Shown in pieces: positions 44,143 through 51,816 of a DNA stretch of 64,000 nt. The stretch covers positions 124,001 through 188,000 of the forward strand of contig JALUYI010000035.1 of assembly GCA_027013095.1 (NCBI GenBank). The letters run 5' to 3'. The translations under genes were made by a program, and so were the position numbers. Each line of letters opens with the position of its first letter. The stretch's first letter is position 1. This DNA is from Paracoccaceae bacterium (GTDB lineage Bacteria; Pseudomonadota; Alphaproteobacteria; Rhodobacterales; Rhodobacteraceae). The notes beneath the pieces were generated by a model. It was not told the origin of the DNA. It was given only the letters and a program-made list of their open reading frames with translations, and searched no databases.

Positions 44143-44179
44143 GGTGTTTTGCAATTTGCATTGCAATATGCAAAACACC
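44143..44179. promoter_or_regulatory. 37-bp palindrome with TTGCA/TGCAA cores (candidate upstream activator site)
   Basis: GGTGTTTTGCA (44143-44153) and TGCAAAACACC (44169-44179) are perfect inverted repeats of 11 bp, and the 15 bp between hold two further TGCA cores arranged as TTTGCATTGCAA. The centre (44161) is about 188 bp upstream of the predicted start of the sigma-54 promoter at 44322, a usual distance for an enhancer-binding protein. It begins 8 bp after the typA stop, so a weak terminator role is also possible, but no T run follows directly. Confidence 0.5.
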
Positions 44180-44226
44180 TGTGGATTGTTTTATCTGCGG
44201 CATAAATAAACCGCGTCTTGTTTTTT

Positions 44227-44305
44227 CGTCTTTTTGTCGGAAAATAAAAAAAGACGTGTATTCAGTAGCATAGGCGGGATTTTTTCAGAAAATATCCGAT
44301 TTTCT
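44227..44305. repeat. Two further AT-rich inverted repeats upstream of the sigma-54 promoter
   Basis: CGTCTTTTT (44227-44235) with AAAAAGACG (44248-44256), and AGAAAAT (44287-44293) with ATTTTCT (44299-44305), are perfect inverted repeats in a clearly AT-rich stretch, unlike the surrounding genes. The second ends 17 bp before the sigma-54 -24 element. They could be protein-binding sites or bending elements (IHF-type); the first could also act as a late terminator of typA. Confidence 0.4.
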
Positions 44306-44321
44306 CAAGGAGTCCCTGTAA

Positions 44322-44338
44322 TTGGCATGAAAATTGCT
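44322..44338 (+). promoter_or_regulatory. Sigma-54 (RpoN) -24/-12 promoter of the XRE regulator gene
   Basis: TTGGCATGAAAATTGCT matches the sigma-54 consensus YTGGCACGRNNNTTGCW at all but one defined position (T for C at the seventh). GG (44324-44325) and GC (44336-44337) are at the required spacing. Transcription should start near 44349, giving a leader of about 24 bases that includes AAGGAG before the ATG. Such promoters need an activator bound upstream. Confidence 0.7.
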
Positions 44339-44372
44339 TTATAAACCCATGAGGGAACTTAAGGAGTAGAGT

Positions 44373-44741
44373 ATGAAACACCCTGTAGATGTACATGTCG
44401 GAAAACGCGTTCGCCACCGGCGCTGGATGGTCGGAATGACCCAACAGCAACTGGGCGAGGCCGTTGGCATAAAGTTTCAACAGATCCAGAAATATGAAAC
44501 CGGAATGAATCGGGTCAGCGCCTCCCGCCTGTGGGATATTGCGCATGCCATGGACGTGCCGGTCAGCTTTTTCTTTGAAGGGCTCGAGGGGGATGGGCAA
44601 ACCGCGACCTCGCGGACCAGCGCCGGAGATCTTTTGGCCGACAAAGAAGCGCAGGAACTGGTTCGCTCCTATTATGCCATGCCGGAAAATCAGCGGCGCA
44701 GGCTTTTTGATCTGGCCCGTGCCCTGAGCGACGCGGCCTGA
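44373..44741 (+). CDS. XRE-family transcriptional regulator (PraR/PhrR-like)
   Basis: A 122-residue DNA-binding protein. A Cro/CI helix-turn-helix occupies about 11-65, with M-T-Q-Q-Q-L-G-E-A-V-G-I as the first helices and F-Q-Q-I-Q-K-Y-E-T-G the recognition part. The tail (about 75-122) contains S-Y-Y-A-M-P-E-N-Q-R-R-R-L-F-D-L-A-R-A-L, a helical region like that of the rhizobial PraR/PhrR regulators (quorum sensing, acid stress, biofilm). AAGGAG is 7 bases before the ATG. A strong terminator follows. Control by sigma-54 and several palindromes is indicated upstream. Target genes cannot be told. Confidence 0.88.
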   Translation: MKHPVDVHVGKRVRHRRWMVGMTQQQLGEAVGIKFQQIQKYETGMNRVSASRLWDIAHAMDVPVSFFFEGLEGDGQTATSRTSAGDLLADKEAQELVRSYYAMPENQRRRLFDLARALSDAA

Positions 44742-44794
44742 ACAAACACGACTTTGCGGCGTCCGGCCGGTTGACTGGACGGCGCCGTTATGAC

Positions 44795-44834
44795 ACCCCG
44801 TTGGAATGGCACTCAACATTCCAGCGGGGTTTTT
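44795..44834 (+). terminator. Intrinsic terminator of the XRE regulator gene
   Basis: ACCCCG-T-TGGAATG (44795-44808) pairs with CATTCCA-G-CGGGGT (44817-44830) over an 8-base loop, 14 bp including one T-G wobble, followed by T (44830-44834). The T run ends one base before the GTG start proposed for hisN. Confidence 0.9.
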
Positions 44835-44835
44835 C

Positions 44836-45642
44836 GTGCAGGCCTTGAGCAATGAGCTGAAATCCGAACTTGTCTCCGTGGCCCACGCGCTGGCCGATGC
44901 CGCGCGACCGGTCACGTTGCGTCATTTCCGACAGTCGGCCCTGACCGCCGAGAACAAGCTGGCCGATGGTTTTGATCCTGTCACTATCGCTGACCGGGGC
45001 TCGGAACGCGCCATGCGCGAGATACTGGCCGCGCGCCGCCCCGATGACGGGATCCTTGGCGAAGAGTTTGGCACGTCGCAGGGCAGCAGTGGGCTGACCT
45101 GGGTTCTGGACCCGATCGACGGCACCCGCGGCTATATCAGCGGCACCCCGACCTGGGGGGTTCTGGTGGCCGTCAATGCGGGGGGCGCGCCGATCTACGG
45201 GATCATTGACCAGCCTTATGTAGGCGAGCGTTTCGAGGGCGGCTTTGGGGTTCACAGTATGGTCGGGCCTTTGGGTCGGCGCGAACTGGCCACCCGTCGC
45301 TCGGTGGACTTGGGGGATGCGATCCTGTTTTCCACCTTTCCCGAGGTTGGCACCGGCGCCGAAGAGGCCGCCTTTGCGGCGCTCTCCAAACATGTGCGAC
45401 TGACGCGATACGGCATGGATTGCTATGGCTATGCGCTGGTCGCTGTCGGGCAGGTGGATCTGGTGGTCGAAGCGGGGCTGCTGGCCTATGACGTTCAGGC
45501 GCCGATTGCGGTGGTGACCGCGGCGGGCGGGGTGGTCACAGACTGGCAGGGCAGACCCGCACATAATGGCGGGCGGATCATCGCCGCGGGCTCGGCCGAG
45601 CTGCACGCACAGGCGCTGGAGATTCTGTCCAAGGTTGCCTGA
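44836..45642 (+). CDS. hisN: Histidinol-phosphatase, inositol monophosphatase family
   Basis: A 268-residue magnesium-dependent phosphatase of the IMPase fold. G-E-E-F-G (75-79) and D-P-I-D-G-T-R-G-Y-I-S-G (92-103) are metal-binding motifs, and the C-terminal Y-D-V-Q-A-P-I-A-V-V carries the last aspartate. The R-G-Y-I-S-G variant and overall pattern fit HisN, the last phosphatase step in histidine synthesis; other sugar phosphatases of the fold are possible. An ATG at 44806 lies within the terminator stem of the upstream gene, so the GTG at 44836 is preferred, with GGGG six bases before it. The promoter is not apparent and may overlap that terminator. Confidence 0.85.
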   Translation: MQALSNELKSELVSVAHALADAARPVTLRHFRQSALTAENKLADGFDPVTIADRGSERAMREILAARRPDDGILGEEFGTSQGSSGLTWVLDPIDGTRGYISGTPTWGVLVAVNAGGAPIYGIIDQPYVGERFEGGFGVHSMVGPLGRRELATRRSVDLGDAILFSTFPEVGTGAEEAAFAALSKHVRLTRYGMDCYGYALVAVGQVDLVVEAGLLAYDVQAPIAVVTAAGGVVTDWQGRPAHNGGRIIAAGSAELHAQALEILSKVA

Positions 45643-45690
45643 AACATATTGCAAACCGCGCTCTGCACCTGCTGGTCGGTCCGCCGCCGC

Positions 45691-46617
45691 TCAGGTGGTG
45701 TAAAACATGTCCAGAAGGGCCATTGCGCGGGCCCGGATTGCCGCAGTTTCCATGAATGTCTCGTGTTCGCCGCCGGTCAGGGTGACCGAAAATGCGTCGG
45801 GCCATTTTTCCATGTAGGCAAGGACTTCGCGCTTGTCCACAACCGTCTCGCTGCTGCCCAGAAGGCACATCGCGGGTATCTTTGGGGGCTCCATGCGGAG
45901 CAGAGCGCGGGTCTCGACAATGGATTCATGCAGCCAGTTGACGCTGGGCCCGCCAATTCCCAGCCCCGGATGGGTTCGGACCATCTTGGCCAGATAGGCC
46001 CAGCTGTCCGGGGATGAGGTCAGCCCGTTGCCCTCAAACGGGGCGGTGGCCAGAAAGATATCGGCGTTGGTCCCGGGCGAGAACTCCTCACCCAGTCCGA
46101 CCGAGCTGCCCCCCGCGGCCACCGCATGCACCACGGGCCGCAGCATCGGGTCGATCGACAGAGCCCACATCGGCGCGCTAAAGATTGCGTGGGCAACATC
46201 CAGCCCGTCCTGCAGTGCGCGCAGGGCGATGGCGCCACCCATCGAATGGCTGAGCAGGTTGAAGGGGGCGGGCAGGCCCATGTCCCGAACCGCCGTCATC
46301 ATGGTCGCCACATCCTGCTGGTAATCGGCGAACGACGCGACGTGACCCAGCGTGCGAATCGCAGACAGGCGATCGGACAGACCCTGTCCGCGCCAGTCGA
46401 TGACCGCCACCGCATAGCCGAGCGACTGCAGCGCGCCAATGGTGCGGCCGTATTTCTCGATGAACTCGGTGCGTCCCGGAAACAGCAGGATGGTTCCCTT
46501 GCGACCCTCGCTCCAGATCGCCAGTCTCAGGCGCACGCCATCCTCGGTACAGAGCCAGACGGCCTGTTCGCCGGGCGGGGCCTCGGCGACGTCACTGTAA
46601 AACGGGGCGGTCTTCAT
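45691..46617 (-). CDS. Alpha/beta hydrolase (lysophospholipase / monoacylglycerol lipase type)
   Basis: A 308-residue serine hydrolase. The nucleophile elbow is S-H-S-M-G-G, Ser125; the oxyanion region is F-P-G-R-T-E-F-I-E-K-Y at 47-57, the form seen in PldB and monoacylglycerol lipases. D-W-R-G-Q-G-L-S (74-81) follows. The acid is probably within S-S-E-T-V-V-D and the catalytic histidine in G-G-E-H-E-T near the C-terminus. There is no signal peptide. The SCP-2 gene ends one base before its ATG, so the two are tightly coupled and may act on the same lipids. Confidence 0.88.
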   Translation of the reverse strand: MKTAPFYSDVAEAPPGEQAVWLCTEDGVRLRLAIWSEGRKGTILLFPGRTEFIEKYGRTIGALQSLGYAVAVIDWRGQGLSDRLSAIRTLGHVASFADYQQDVATMMTAVRDMGLPAPFNLLSHSMGGAIALRALQDGLDVAHAIFSAPMWALSIDPMLRPVVHAVAAGGSSVGLGEEFSPGTNADIFLATAPFEGNGLTSSPDSWAYLAKMVRTHPGLGIGGPSVNWLHESIVETRALLRMEPPKIPAMCLLGSSETVVDKREVLAYMEKWPDAFSVTLTGGEHETFMETAAIRARAMALLDMFYTT

Positions 46618-46618
46618 G

Positions 46619-46909
46619 TCAGGCCAGCAAAGAGCCCAGTCGCATGGCAATTCCCATGTCGCCGTCCACCGTCAGCTTGCCGGTCATAAAGGCCGATGTC
46701 GGGTTCAGGCTGCCGTCCATCATCGCCTGAAAGGTCTCGGGATCGGCGGTCAGGGTGCAGGCGGCGTCTTCGTCCCCGGCCCGCACGCCGTCCTCATCGA
46801 CGATTACCGCACCCTCGCCGGTGATTTCAAATTTGACCGAGCTGTCAAAGCCGTCCTGACCGAGTTTCTCTTTCAGGGCCTCGACGGCGCTGTTTATGAC
46901 TTCACTCAT
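46619..46909 (-). CDS. SCP-2 sterol-carrier-like lipid-binding protein
   Basis: A 96-residue stand-alone SCP-2 domain. The pattern F-E-I-T-G-E-G-A-V-I-V-D, then A-C-T-L-T-A-D-P-E-T-F, M-M-D-G-S-L-N-P-T-S-A-F-M-T-G-K-L and V-D-G-D-M-G is characteristic and nearly complete for the fold. Such proteins bind acyl chains or other lipids in the cytoplasm. It is the first gene of a two-gene operon with the lipase (1-bp gap) and diverges from the TPR protein gene. A GGATAACG stretch precedes the ATG. Confidence 0.92.
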   Translation of the reverse strand: MSEVINSAVEALKEKLGQDGFDSSVKFEITGEGAVIVDEDGVRAGDEDAACTLTADPETFQAMMDGSLNPTSAFMTGKLTVDGDMGIAMRLGSLLA

Positions 46910-46980
46910 GCGTTATCCTCCGCGGGTTGATGCGTGTTTCGCTCGCAATCTATGATGAATTGTTTACGATTGACACCGAT

Positions 46981-47598
46981 ATGCGAGCTTCTGACAAAAA
47001 ATTCATCCCTGTCGTTGCGGCAGTTTTGCTGATTTTTTCAGCATGGGCCGTCGGCGCGCCGGTGTTGGCCCAATCCGGAGCGCAACCCGCGGCTCGAACC
47101 GGGTCGAGAACGGCGGCGCAGGCGCGTGAACTGGACAGCTTGTTTATTCAATTGAAACAGCCCATCGACGGGGACTGGCGCACCGTCGAGCGGAAAATTC
47201 TGGCGATCTGGTCCGAGTCGGGCTCGGCGGCCATGAACCTGTTGCTGGCCCGCGGCCGCAAGGCCATTGCCGACAAGGACTATCCCGCGGCAATCGAACA
47301 TCTGAGCGCGCTGATCGACCATGCCCCCGATTTCGCCGAAGGCTGGAATGCCCGCGCCACCGCCTTTTTCCTGATGGGGCAATACGGGCCTGCGGTTCGG
47401 GACATTCGCCAGACCCTGCGTCTGGAGCCACGGCACTTCGGGGCGCTGGCGGGGCTTGGCATGATCCTTGAAGAGGTGGATCGGCCAGCCGACGCCCTGA
47501 AAGCGTACCGCGCGGCGCTGGCTATACATCCATGGCGCCCTGACGTAATTGAGGCGATCAAGCGACTCAGGTTGAAAATCGGCGATACCACGCTATAG
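46981..47598 (+). CDS. Exported tetratricopeptide-repeat protein
   Basis: A 205-residue protein with a signal peptide (about 1-30, ending V-L-A-Q). After a short linker, about three TPR units occupy 80-200: A-I-E-H-L-S-A-L-I-D-H-A-P-D-F, G-W-N-A-R-A-T-A-F-F-L-M-G-Q-Y and A-L-K-A-Y-R-A-A-L-A-I-H-P are the TPR helices. The start at 46981 gives a regular signal peptide; ATG 46930 or TTG 46927 would add 17-18 residues in front. TPR domains scaffold protein complexes; the partners are unknown. It is on the plus strand, divergent from the SCP-2 gene. Confidence 0.75.
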   Translation: MRASDKKFIPVVAAVLLIFSAWAVGAPVLAQSGAQPAARTGSRTAAQARELDSLFIQLKQPIDGDWRTVERKILAIWSESGSAAMNLLLARGRKAIADKDYPAAIEHLSALIDHAPDFAEGWNARATAFFLMGQYGPAVRDIRQTLRLEPRHFGALAGLGMILEEVDRPADALKAYRAALAIHPWRPDVIEAIKRLRLKIGDTTL

Positions 47599-47736
47599 GA
47601 CGGGCAGCAGGACGCGGGCCGCGCAAAAAAGGGGGGCGGGTTTCTCGCGCTGCCTTTGCGCGCAGGCGGTTCGGGTCGGCTGCAAGACTATGAACAAAGG
47701 CATCCCGCCATTGCGGGGGGCAAGGCGGGGGGTGGC

Positions 47737-50604
47737 ATGGGCCAGACAAGAGCGCGCGTGACGGCGGTGTTGGGGCCGACCAACACCGGCAAGACCCATT
47801 ACGCAATTGAGCGGATGCTGGGCTACCGGACCGGAGTCATCGGCCTGTCGTTGCGCCTGTTGGCACGCGAGGTCTATGATCGGATCGTTTCCCTGCGTGG
47901 ACCCTCGGTGGTGGCGCTGGTCACCGGCGAAGAGCGCATCGTGCCACCACGGACCCGTTATTGGGTCGCCACCGTCGAAGCAATGCCGCTGGAGATCGGC
48001 GCGGATTTTCTGGCGGTGGATGAAATCCAGCTTTGCGCCGACCCCGAGCGTGGGCATGTTTTTACCGACCGATTGCTGCACGCGCGGGGCAGCGCCGAAA
48101 CCCTGTTTCTGGGCAGCGAGACGATGCGCGGGGCGATCAACGCTTTGGTGCCCCGGGTCAGCTTTGTGTCGCGCACACGGTTTTCGCGCCTCACCTATAG
48201 CGGCGCGCGCAAGATCAGCCGGATGCCGACACGGGCGGCGATTGTCGGGTTCTCGGTTGATAATGTCTATGCCATTGCCGAGCTTTTGCGACGTCAGAAG
48301 GGCGGTGCGGCGGTGGTTCTGGGGGCGCTCAGCCCACGGACGCGCAACCGGCAGGTGGCACTGTATCAAAACGGCGACGTCGAGCATCTGGTGGCGACGG
48401 ACGCCATCGGCATGGGGTTGAATCTGGACATCGACCACGTGGCCTTTTCCGCCCTGTCGAAATTTGACGGCCGGCGGATGCGGGCGCTGGCCCCCAACGA
48501 GTTGGCGCAGATCGCCGGGCGGGCGGGGCGCTATATGAATGACGGCAGCTTTGGTGTGACGGGGGATGCACCGGCGCTGTCCGCCGAGGTTGTCGCGGCC
48601 ATTGAGGAACATCGCTTTACTCCGCTGAAACGCTTGCAATGGCGCAACCGGCAGCTGCAATTTGGCAGTCTGGGCAGGCTGATTGCGTCGCTGGAGGCTC
48701 CAAGCGGCGACGACTGGCTGCTGCGCGCCCGTGAGTCCGACGATCTGATTGCCCTCAAGACGTTGGGGGAAATGCCTGAAATTGCCGACCGGATGGCCTC
48801 GGCGTCGGACGTGCGCCTGTTGTGGGACATTTGTCAGGTGCCCGATTTTCGCAATATCACCGCCGGGCAACACGCGGCTTTGCTGGCGCGCCTGCTGGGG
48901 TTTTTGCAGGATCGGGGCCATATACCGGCGGACTGGCTGGCGGCGCGCATGGCCGAGATCGACCGTTGCGATGGCGACATTGACACACTGTCGAAAAGAT
49001 TGGCTTTTATCCGCACTTGGACCTATGTTTCGCAGCGGAAAAACTGGCTAGAAGATCAGGACCGCTGGCGGGGCGAAACCCGCGCAGTGGAGGACCGCCT
49101 GTCAGATGCGTTACATGACCGTCTGACACAAAGATTCGTCGATCGGCGGACCAGCGTTCTGCTGCGCCGGTTGAAGCAAAAGGAGAGCCTCGTGGCTGAC
49201 GTGAACAACAAGGGCGAAGTTTCCGTGGACGGGCAGTTCATCGGGCGTCTGACCGGGTTTCGGTTCCAGCAGGACCAGAATGCAACGCCTGCCGAGGCCA
49301 AAACCCTGCGAGCGGCGGGGCTGGCGGCGCTGAAGCCGGAATTCAACCTGCGCTCGGACCGTTTCTATAACGCCCCGGATACCGAGATCGACTTTACCGA
49401 GCAGGGCGGGCTGATGTGGGGCGATGCGGCCGTGGGCAAGCTGTTGAAGGGCCCGGATATCCGGCATCCGGGGGTCGAGGTCTTTGTGGACGACGAGGCC
49501 GGCCCCGAGGTTGCCGAAAAGGTCGCCCGCCGTCTTGGCCATTTCATCGAGCGCAAGATTGCCACCTTGTTCGAGCCCCTGCTGGCCATCGAGAACGACG
49601 CTGCGATCACCGGCATGGCCCGGGGAGTGGGCTTTCGTCTGGTCGAGGCGCTGGGCATTTTGCGGCGCTCGGAAATTGCCGATGACGTCAAGGCGCTGGA
49701 TCAGGAGGCGCGCGGCCTTTTGCGTCGGCATGGCGTGCGGTTTGGCCAATACACGATCTTTCAACAGCTGATGCTGAAACCGGCACCGACACGTTTGCGT
49801 TTGGTGCTGTGGTCCTTGGCGATGGGCTTTGATGAATTTCCCGAGGCGCCGCCACCGGGTCTGGTGACGGTTCCCGCGGTGCCGGGCGCGCCGGCGGGCT
49901 ATTTCACCAAGGCCGGGTATCGTCTGGCCGGGACGCGTGCCATTCGCATCGACATGCTCGAGCGCCTTGCCGATATGACCCGCACGATGGACAGCCGCGG
50001 GGGCTTTGAGGCCACGGCAGACATGCTGTCGATCACCGGCATGACGCTGGAGCAATTCGCCGCCCTGATGGAAGGGCTGGGGTATAATGTCGCGCGGGGC
50101 GAGCGTGAAAAGGTCAAACGCCCGGCCCCCGCACCGGAATCGCCGACGCCGGAGGAGGTCCGCGCCAAGTCTGACACCGAATCTGACGCCGGACCTGATG
50201 CCAAGACGCCAGCAGAGACTGCGGTAAGCGATACGCCGCCCGATACGCCGATAGCTGACGATGCAGCAGAATCGCCGCTTGCGGGGCCGTCAGGCGAACC
50301 GATCGCTCCTGAACACTCCGACCTCCCGGCCGGTGAAACAAAGGACGCCGGGGCTGACGATCCTACGCCCAAGCCCTCTGACGCCCCGGAGATCGAGGTC
50401 TTTTATACCTTTACCTGGGCGCCAAAACGCGCCCGCGGCGGGGCGCGACCCGGTCCCAAGGGCGGACGCAAAATGCGCGGCAAATCCCGCCCCCCGCGGG
50501 ACAATGGGCCGAAAAAGGCCAGCGCACGCCCGCCGAAAAAGAAAAAGGCGATCGACCCAGACAACCCGTTTGCGGCGCTGATGGCGCTGAAGGAAAAGGG
50601 ATAA
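47737..50604 (+). CDS. Suv3-like ATP-dependent RNA/DNA helicase
   Basis: A 955-residue SF2 helicase. Walker A is G-P-T-N-T-G-K-T at 13-20, Walker B V-D-E-I-Q near 95-99, and motif VI Q-I-A-G-R-A-G-R-Y near 257. D-A-I-G-M-G-L-N-L-D is motif V. This set is typical of the Suv3 (mitochondrial degradosome) group, with a Suv3-type C-terminal region around 300-330. A long middle region of unknown fold follows, and the last 200 residues include a Pro/Asp/Thr-rich stretch (about 790-885) and a basic Arg/Lys/Pro tail. ATG 47737 follows a GGCGGGG sequence. The S4 gene begins directly after the stop. Confidence 0.88.
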   Translation: MGQTRARVTAVLGPTNTGKTHYAIERMLGYRTGVIGLSLRLLAREVYDRIVSLRGPSVVALVTGEERIVPPRTRYWVATVEAMPLEIGADFLAVDEIQLCADPERGHVFTDRLLHARGSAETLFLGSETMRGAINALVPRVSFVSRTRFSRLTYSGARKISRMPTRAAIVGFSVDNVYAIAELLRRQKGGAAVVLGALSPRTRNRQVALYQNGDVEHLVATDAIGMGLNLDIDHVAFSALSKFDGRRMRALAPNELAQIAGRAGRYMNDGSFGVTGDAPALSAEVVAAIEEHRFTPLKRLQWRNRQLQFGSLGRLIASLEAPSGDDWLLRARESDDLIALKTLGEMPEIADRMASASDVRLLWDICQVPDFRNITAGQHAALLARLLGFLQDRGHIPADWLAARMAEIDRCDGDIDTLSKRLAFIRTWTYVSQRKNWLEDQDRWRGETRAVEDRLSDALHDRLTQRFVDRRTSVLLRRLKQKESLVADVNNKGEVSVDGQFIGRLTGFRFQQDQNATPAEAKTLRAAGLAALKPEFNLRSDRFYNAPDTEIDFTEQGGLMWGDAAVGKLLKGPDIRHPGVEVFVDDEAGPEVAEKVARRLGHFIERKIATLFEPLLAIENDAAITGMARGVGFRLVEALGILRRSEIADDVKALDQEARGLLRRHGVRFGQYTIFQQLMLKPAPTRLRLVLWSLAMGFDEFPEAPPPGLVTVPAVPGAPAGYFTKAGYRLAGTRAIRIDMLERLADMTRTMDSRGGFEATADMLSITGMTLEQFAALMEGLGYNVARGEREKVKRPAPAPESPTPEEVRAKSDTESDAGPDAKTPAETAVSDTPPDTPIADDAAESPLAGPSGEPIAPEHSDLPAGETKDAGADDPTPKPSDAPEIEVFYTFTWAPKRARGGARPGPKGGRKMRGKSRPPRDNGPKKASARPPKKKKAIDPDNPFAALMALKEKG

Positions 50605-50973
50605 TTGGCAGAACCCCCGACCCTGATCCGTCTGGATAAATGGCTGTGGCACGGACGGTTTTTCAAGTCCCGCAGCCGCGCCAGCAAGGTCGTCTCGGCC
50701 GGGCATGTGCGGCTGAACGGGGTCAAGGTCTTGAAACCCGCAACCCCTGTCCGGGCGGGGGACACGCTGACTTTTGCTCAGGCGCGCGTGATCCGGGTCG
50801 TGCGGGTTCTAGCCCCCGGTGTTCGGCGCGGCCCTGCAGCCGAGGCGCGCTGCCTGTTTGAGGATTTGTCGCCCCCCAAAAGCCCCGGGCAGGATCTGGC
50901 CGCGCCACGTTTTGACGGCAAGGGCCGACCGACCAAGAAAGACCGCCGGCAGCTTGAACAGAGGCGACCCTGA
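50605..50973 (+). CDS. S4-domain RNA-binding protein (Hsp15/HslR-like)
   Basis: A 122-residue protein with an S4 domain at about 8-70: I-R-L-D-K-W-L-W-H-G-R-F-F-K-S-R-S-R-A-S, then G-H-V-R-L-N-G-V-K-V and V-R-A-G-D-T-L, matching Hsp15, which binds stalled 50S-peptidyl-tRNA complexes. The C-terminus is basic (K-G-R-P-T-K-K-D-R-R-Q-L). The start is TTG 50605, the base right after the helicase stop, with AAGGGA just upstream, so the two are translationally coupled. Co-location with a Suv3-type helicase suggests a joint part in RNA handling. Confidence 0.9.
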   Translation: MAEPPTLIRLDKWLWHGRFFKSRSRASKVVSAGHVRLNGVKVLKPATPVRAGDTLTFAQARVIRVVRVLAPGVRRGPAAEARCLFEDLSPPKSPGQDLAAPRFDGKGRPTKKDRRQLEQRRP

Positions 50974-51046
50974 GTGCGGCCCCGACCCGGCTTTGGACCT
51001 CGTCCCTCAGCGCAGCGTCAAGACCGCCCGATCGGCCATTTTCCCT

Positions 51047-51087
51047 CTGGCAGCGCCCCCAAAAGCGCCCTATAACGCGCAGCAAAA
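51047..51087 (+). promoter_or_regulatory. fdxA promoter with TGC-rich motif over the start site
   Basis: CTGGCA (51047-51052) and TATAAC (51071-51076) are 18 bp apart. Directly behind the -10, GCGCAGCAAAA (51077-51087) covers the expected start. The same 11 bases occur in the DUF1127 leader, also near the start of transcription. Confidence 0.45.
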
Positions 51088-51108
51088 CCGAAATCCTGCG
51101 GAGGTCAC

Positions 51109-51447
51109 ATGACCTATATCGTCAACGATGCCTGCATCGCCTGCAAATACACTGATTGCGTCGAGGTTTGCCCGGTCGATTGCTTTTACGAAGGTGAGAA
51201 CATGCTGGTCATTCACCCGGATGAATGTATCGACTGCGGTGTGTGCGAGCCCGAATGTCCAGCTGATGCCATTCGCCCAGACACAGAGCCGGAAATGGAA
51301 AAATGGGTCGAGTTCAACCGGAAATACTCGGAATTGTGGCCGGTCATCGTCAGCAAGAAGGACGAGCTGCCCGACGCGGCCAAACATGACGGCGAGTCCG
51401 GCAAGCTTGAGAAATATTTCTCGGAAAAACCAGGCGAAGGCGGCTGA
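51109..51447 (+). CDS. fdxA: Ferredoxin FdxA (7Fe type)
   Basis: A 112-residue seven-iron ferredoxin. The cysteines are at 9, 12 (this extra one is not always a ligand), 17, 21, 25, 40, 43, 46 and 50. [11 protein letters not shown] is the [4Fe-4S] motif and C-x7-C-x3-C-P is the [3Fe-4S] side. The tail of about 60 residues, with [11 protein letters not shown], is typical of alphaproteobacterial FdxA. It is a low-potential electron carrier in the cytoplasm; the partner enzymes are unknown. GGAGGT precedes the ATG. It has its own promoter after the helicase-S4 pair. Confidence 0.94.
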   Translation: MTYIVNDACIACKYTDCVEVCPVDCFYEGENMLVIHPDECIDCGVCEPECPADAIRPDTEPEMEKWVEFNRKYSELWPVIVSKKDELPDAAKHDGESGKLEKYFSEKPGEGG

Positions 51448-51596
51448 ACCTCGCGAAAGGACGCGCCGCGAATCGTGATTCGCAACGGCGCCGGTGCGTG
51501 ATCTCCGGAGGCCATGAACTCGCCATATTTCCGGGGTTTTTCGCCGCTAACAGTTTGGTTTCCAGCCATTTTCCGCTGTTTCTGCACCGCAGCACT
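51448..51596. other. fdxA-carD intergenic region, first part: hairpin
   Basis: The 369 bases between fdxA and carD hold a hairpin (CGCCG 51466-51470, GCGAATC/GATTCGC around 51470-51484, CGGCG 51488-51492) shortly after the fdxA stop, which could end the fdxA transcript though no T run follows; then about 100 bases with no feature I can see; then the carD promoter and leader, listed separately. Confidence 0.45.
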
Positions 51597-51624
51597 TTGA
51601 GCGGGCGGTTTTTTGTGCTATAAG
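51597..51624 (+). promoter_or_regulatory. Sigma-70-type promoter of carD
   Basis: TTGAGC (51597-51602) and TATAAG (51619-51624) are separated by 16 bp that include TTTTTT. Transcription near 51631 would give a leader of about 185 bases before carD, long for this kind of gene, and almost leaderless translation of the small frame at 51638. Confidence 0.5.
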
Positions 51625-51637
51625 GGGGCAACGAGTA

Positions 51638-51790
51638 ATGGCCCCTGGGATATTCCGCGAACGACAAGCGCTGCCGCGCATGGACACCGAAATTGATGGA
51701 CATAACCCGCTTTGGACCCGGTTTGGGGGCCCGAAGATAGGGTTTTGGACGCGAATTGCGCGAACAATCGCCGCCCGGGGGCTGCTCTGA
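51638..51790 (+). CDS. Candidate 50-codon ORF in the carD leader
   Basis: An ATG about 7 bases after the predicted transcription start opens a 50-codon frame that ends at a TGA 26 bp before carD. The peptide is basic with several tryptophans (P-L-W-T-R-F-G-G and I-G-F-W-T-R-I-A-R) and no long hydrophobic segment. It could be a small protein, a regulatory leader peptide, or chance. I do not recognise it. Confidence 0.3.
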   Translation: MAPGIFRERQALPRMDTEIDGHNPLWTRFGGPKIGFWTRIARTIAARGLL

Positions 51791-51816
51791 AACTGTTGAT
51801 AAAGGATCGTATCGGA

